8,784 bases of DNA from Melioribacter roseus (GTDB lineage Bacteria; Bacteroidota; Ignavibacteria; Ignavibacteriales; Melioribacteraceae), in contig DYHC01000036.1 of assembly GCA_020724325.1 (NCBI GenBank), positions 2,325-11,108 of the forward strand. Direction: 5' to 3'. Shown here piece by piece: positions 6,535 to 8,784 of this stretch. The notes beneath the pieces were generated by a model, which had not been told where the DNA came from, did no database searches, and saw only the letters and a list, made by a program, of their open reading frames with translations. How positions within the stretch are numbered: the first letter of the stretch is position 1; every line of letters starts with the position of its first letter. The position numbers and the translations under genes are program-made.

Positions 6535-8390
6535 TTGCGTATTCCCGAACAGAAAATAGAAGAGATTAGAAATACAGCCAGTATAGTATTTCTGGATATG
6601 TTCAGTTGAAAAAGCGGGGAAAAAATTTTATCGGGCTCTGCCCGTTTCATCAGGAAAAAACTCCATCTTTTACAGTAAGTGACGATAAGCAGATTTATCA
6701 TTGTTTTGGATGCGGCAACGGCGGAAATATTTTCAAATTTCTGATGGAGTTTAAAAACATCTCTTTTGTAGAAGCCGTTGAAGAGGTTGCTGAATATTTA
6801 GGAATAAAGATTCAATATGACAAAGGTGTTTATGAGGATAAACAGAATGAGCTTGAAGAATATTATGAGATAAATATTTTAGCTGCGCGATATTTTTCCG
6901 ATAGTTTACTAAAAAGTAACGAAGGGGAAGAAGCAAGGGAATACCTGAAGAAGCGGGAAATAAAATTACAGACTCAGCGTTCTTTTGGAATTGGTTACGC
7001 ACCGTATGGGTGGGGCAACTTTCTGCTTCATGCAAGAGAAAATAAAGCTGATCTTATCAAAGCTAAATCACTCGGCTTAATAGATATTAATGAAAAAGGG
7101 GAATATTACGATAAGTTTCGGCATAGAATTATCTTTCCCATTTTTTCTCCTAACGGAAGAGTAATTGCATTTGGCGGAAGAACGTTAGAGAAACGCGATG
7201 ATATTGCCAAGTATCTGAACTCAACCGAGTCGCAGATTTACTCTAAAAGAAAATCCTTATATGGATTGTTCCAATCCAAGGAAGAGATACGAAAGCTTGA
7301 CCGTGCTATTCTTGTAGAAGGATACATGGATCTTATTTCGCTCTATCAAGCCGGAGTAAAGAACGTAGTAGCTTCTTCAGGAACCTCATTAACCGAAGAG
7401 CAGGTTCAGCTCTTATCAAGATTTACAAGGAATATAATCATATTATTCGATGCCGATCCGGCGGGTCAGAAGGCGTCTTTGCGTTCTATCGAAACATTAC
7501 TCAAACAGAATTTTGATGTAAAGGTTATAACACTTCCACGCGGCGAGGATCCGGATTCATTTATAATTAAATACGGCAAAGATAAATTTGACGAGCTTGT
7601 TTATTCTTCAAAAAACTTTCTTGAATATCAAACAGCACAATTTGAAGAAGAGGGAATGTTTGAAGAGCCGGCTAAAGCAACCTTAGCAATCCGCGAACTT
7701 GTTAGAACCCTTTCGCTTGTAGATGATGAGCTTAAAAGGAATTTGCTGCTTAAGTCAATCTCCAAGAAATTTAATCTTCGGGAAAAACTTGTAGAATCCG
7801 AATTAATCTCTTTTCTCAACCTGCAAAATCAACGTCCGGATACGCGCGAAAGGATGACGAATAAGAATGTTAAATTATTTCAAAACTTAAACACTATTAA
7901 TGCAGCTTCGCCTGAAAATCCGTTCGAAAGAGAATTAGTCCGGCTTTTATTCAGCGGTAATGAAGAAATTATCGGGCATATTATTGATCGAATTGCGCCG
8001 GATCTTTATTCCGACCCTAAATTAAGACAGTTTGCAGAAATTGCTTACAGCGGATTTGAAGAACAGAAATATTCTCCTGCATATCTTATCGAAAAAATAA
8101 ATGATGAAGAACTCAAGAGCTACATTTTTAAAATTACTTTGGTAGAAGAAACCATAAGTAAAAAGTGGGATGAGATTTCGTATAATGGAAAGATTGTAAA
8201 GGATTCCCTTGAATATACAATTGCAACGGTAACCAATTTTTTAATCAGCCAAATTGAACAGCAGATTAAAAGGAATAATCAGATTATAGCCGAGTCGAAA
8301 GACGAACGGCTTCACCTTGAATTGTTGACCAGAAATAAAGAACTGCAGGAAGAGAAGAAATCATTAATTAATCAGACAAACAAAAAATAG
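6535..8390 (+). CDS. dnaG: DNA primase DnaG, with an apparent frameshift near the 5' end
   Basis: DnaG makes RNA primers for replication and works with the DnaB helicase. The main frame, counted from 6606, shows the CHC2 zinc finger (Cys12, His15 in CPFH; Cys33, Cys36 in CFGC). It also has the RNA polymerase basic region (RHRIIFPIF, about 172-180) and the TOPRIM motifs EGYMD (238-242) and DADPAG (282-287). A helical C-terminal part (about 440-594) should bind DnaB. The canonical N-terminus is not in this frame: TTG at 6535 begins LRIPEQKIEEIRNTASIV in another frame, which stops with TGA at 6607-6609. The main frame resumes the family sequence with ISGYVQLKKRG. The expected IVDVISGYVQL shows two missing residues plus a frame change, so about 7 nt (or 1 nt) seem lost near 6586-6590. 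TAA directly before the TTG fixes that start. Taken as is, only a TTG at 6606 without Shine-Dalgarno would open the long frame. An essential gene is unlikely to be dead, so a sequence error is likely. The GH13 gene follows after 4 bp. Confidence 0.93.
6583..6609 (+). other. Frameshift junction in dnaG
   Basis: The two dnaG frames overlap here. The N-terminal frame reads ATA GTA TTT CTG and ends at TGA 6607-6609. The main frame reads ATT TCT GGA TAT from 6588 and is open back to a TAG at 6567-6569. Protein similarity to other primases switches frames between GT (6586-6587) and ATT (6588). There is no homopolymer longer than three bases and no evident slippery heptamer, so programmed frameshifting is not suggested. 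Confidence 0.8.
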
Positions 8391-8394
8391 GAAC

Positions 8395-8784
8395 ATGGCT
8401 TATAACCCGTCAATCTACGAAATAAATATCCGCGTATTTCTCAGAAGGTTTAGCCCGGAATTAAAACTGCACGAAATACCGGATTCATTTTGGGATATGT
8501 TGATGGCGAAGCGGATAGAATACGTCTGGCTGATGGGGGTTTGGGAAACATCCGCCTCATCCGTTGAGAAATATTGCTTTGAACCTGACCTGGTTAAAGA
8601 ATACGATAAGGCATTAAAAAATTGGCAGAAAGAAGATGTAATTGGTTCTCCTTTTGCAATTGATATTTATGAGGTAAATAAATCCTACGGCGGATTGGGA
8701 AGCTTAACTCAACTGAAAAAAAAACTTAACAAAAGAGGGATAAAACTTATTCTCGATTTTGTTCCAAACCACTTTAATGCAGAC
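8395..8784 (+). CDS. Alpha-amylase family (GH13) glycosyl hydrolase, N-terminal part
   Basis: The first 130 codons of a gene that runs off the right edge. Starting at ATG 8395, the opening MAYNPSIYEINIRVFL is the first strand of a GH13 (beta/alpha)8 barrel. YVWLMGVWE (about 47-55) is the second strand. SPFAIDIYEVNKSYGG (about 86-101) is the substrate-loop segment, and DFVPNH (residues 121-126) is conserved region I, with the Asn and His that bind calcium and substrate. The catalytic Asp, Glu and Asp would lie beyond the edge. There is no signal peptide, so it should act in the cytoplasm on alpha-glucans such as glycogen or trehalose-type sugars; the subfamily cannot be told. AGGA at 8389-8392 overlaps the dnaG stop and lies close to the ATG. 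The 4-bp gap suggests joint transcription with dnaG. Confidence 0.88.
   Translation, partial: MAYNPSIYEINIRVFLRRFSPELKLHEIPDSFWDMLMAKRIEYVWLMGVWETSASSVEKYCFEPDLVKEYDKALKNWQKEDVIGSPFAIDIYEVNKSYGGLGSLTQLKKKLNKRGIKLILDFVPNHFNAD

Noticed and set aside
6606..6608. TTG at 6606 as the genuine start of dnaG
   Set aside because: It has no Shine-Dalgarno site and would drop a conserved helix and strand. A perfect match to that missing N-terminus lies directly upstream in another frame.
6510..6701. Minus-strand open frame overlapping the start of dnaG
   Set aside because: It is antisense to the conserved zinc-finger region of dnaG and to its frameshift zone, with no family features.
1..8784. CRISPR array, tRNA, rRNA, insertion sequence or prophage segment
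   Set aside because: I saw no regularly spaced repeats, no tRNA-like cloverleaf, no transposase or integrase motifs and no long terminal repeats on reading both strands.

Overview
The window looks like chromosomal housekeeping DNA from an AT-rich member of the Bacteroidota/Chlorobi/Ignavibacteria group. This placement is an inference. It rests on the long, insert-bearing form of IspG, low use of Shine-Dalgarno sites, promoter-like sites of the TTTG-N19-TAnnTTTG type, and a MauE-type membrane protein with a thioredoxin-like tail. Ignavibacteria-like lineages fit best, but no marker here settles the genus.

Layout. Bases 2-139 (+) are the last 45 codons of radA (DNA repair). A DoxX/MauE membrane protein with a periplasmic thioredoxin-like domain follows at 164-1051 (+), probably in the same transcript. 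The 251-bp gap 1052-1302 has no gene that I can support. It holds a 9-bp inverted repeat and an imperfect ~80-bp foldback element with some resemblance to an integron attC site. A lone VOC/glyoxalase-fold gene (1303-1677, -) comes next, then a 168-bp gap in which I see nothing clear. A compact minus-strand block follows, transcribed from high to low coordinates: a DJ-1/PfpI protein (5874-6389), ispG (3876-5831), a nif3-like gene (2603-3709) and a coiled-coil/C4 zinc-ribbon gene (1846-2583). Between ispG and nif3 is a 166-bp leader with a strong terminator hairpin, a 23-codon open frame and a possible promoter. Divergent from DJ-1, dnaG primase (6535-8390, +) starts behind a plausible promoter. 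A GH13 alpha-amylase family gene starts 4 bp after dnaG and runs off the right edge.

Functions. radA and dnaG serve DNA repair and replication. ispG makes isoprenoid precursors by the MEP route. nif3 and the zinc-ribbon gene form a frequently paired but poorly understood couple. The MauE/thioredoxin protein is probably an envelope thiol-redox factor. DJ-1 and VOC proteins are small stress or metabolite-handling enzymes of unknown substrate.

Main point of interest. dnaG carries a clear frameshift near its 5' end: the canonical N-terminus is encoded in one frame and the rest of the primase in another, as if 7 nt (or 1 nt) were missing near 6586-6590. Three genes also appear to use TTG starts. 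I found no CRISPR array, tRNA, rRNA, insertion sequence or obvious new defence or mobile system; most of the window is ordinary core genome.
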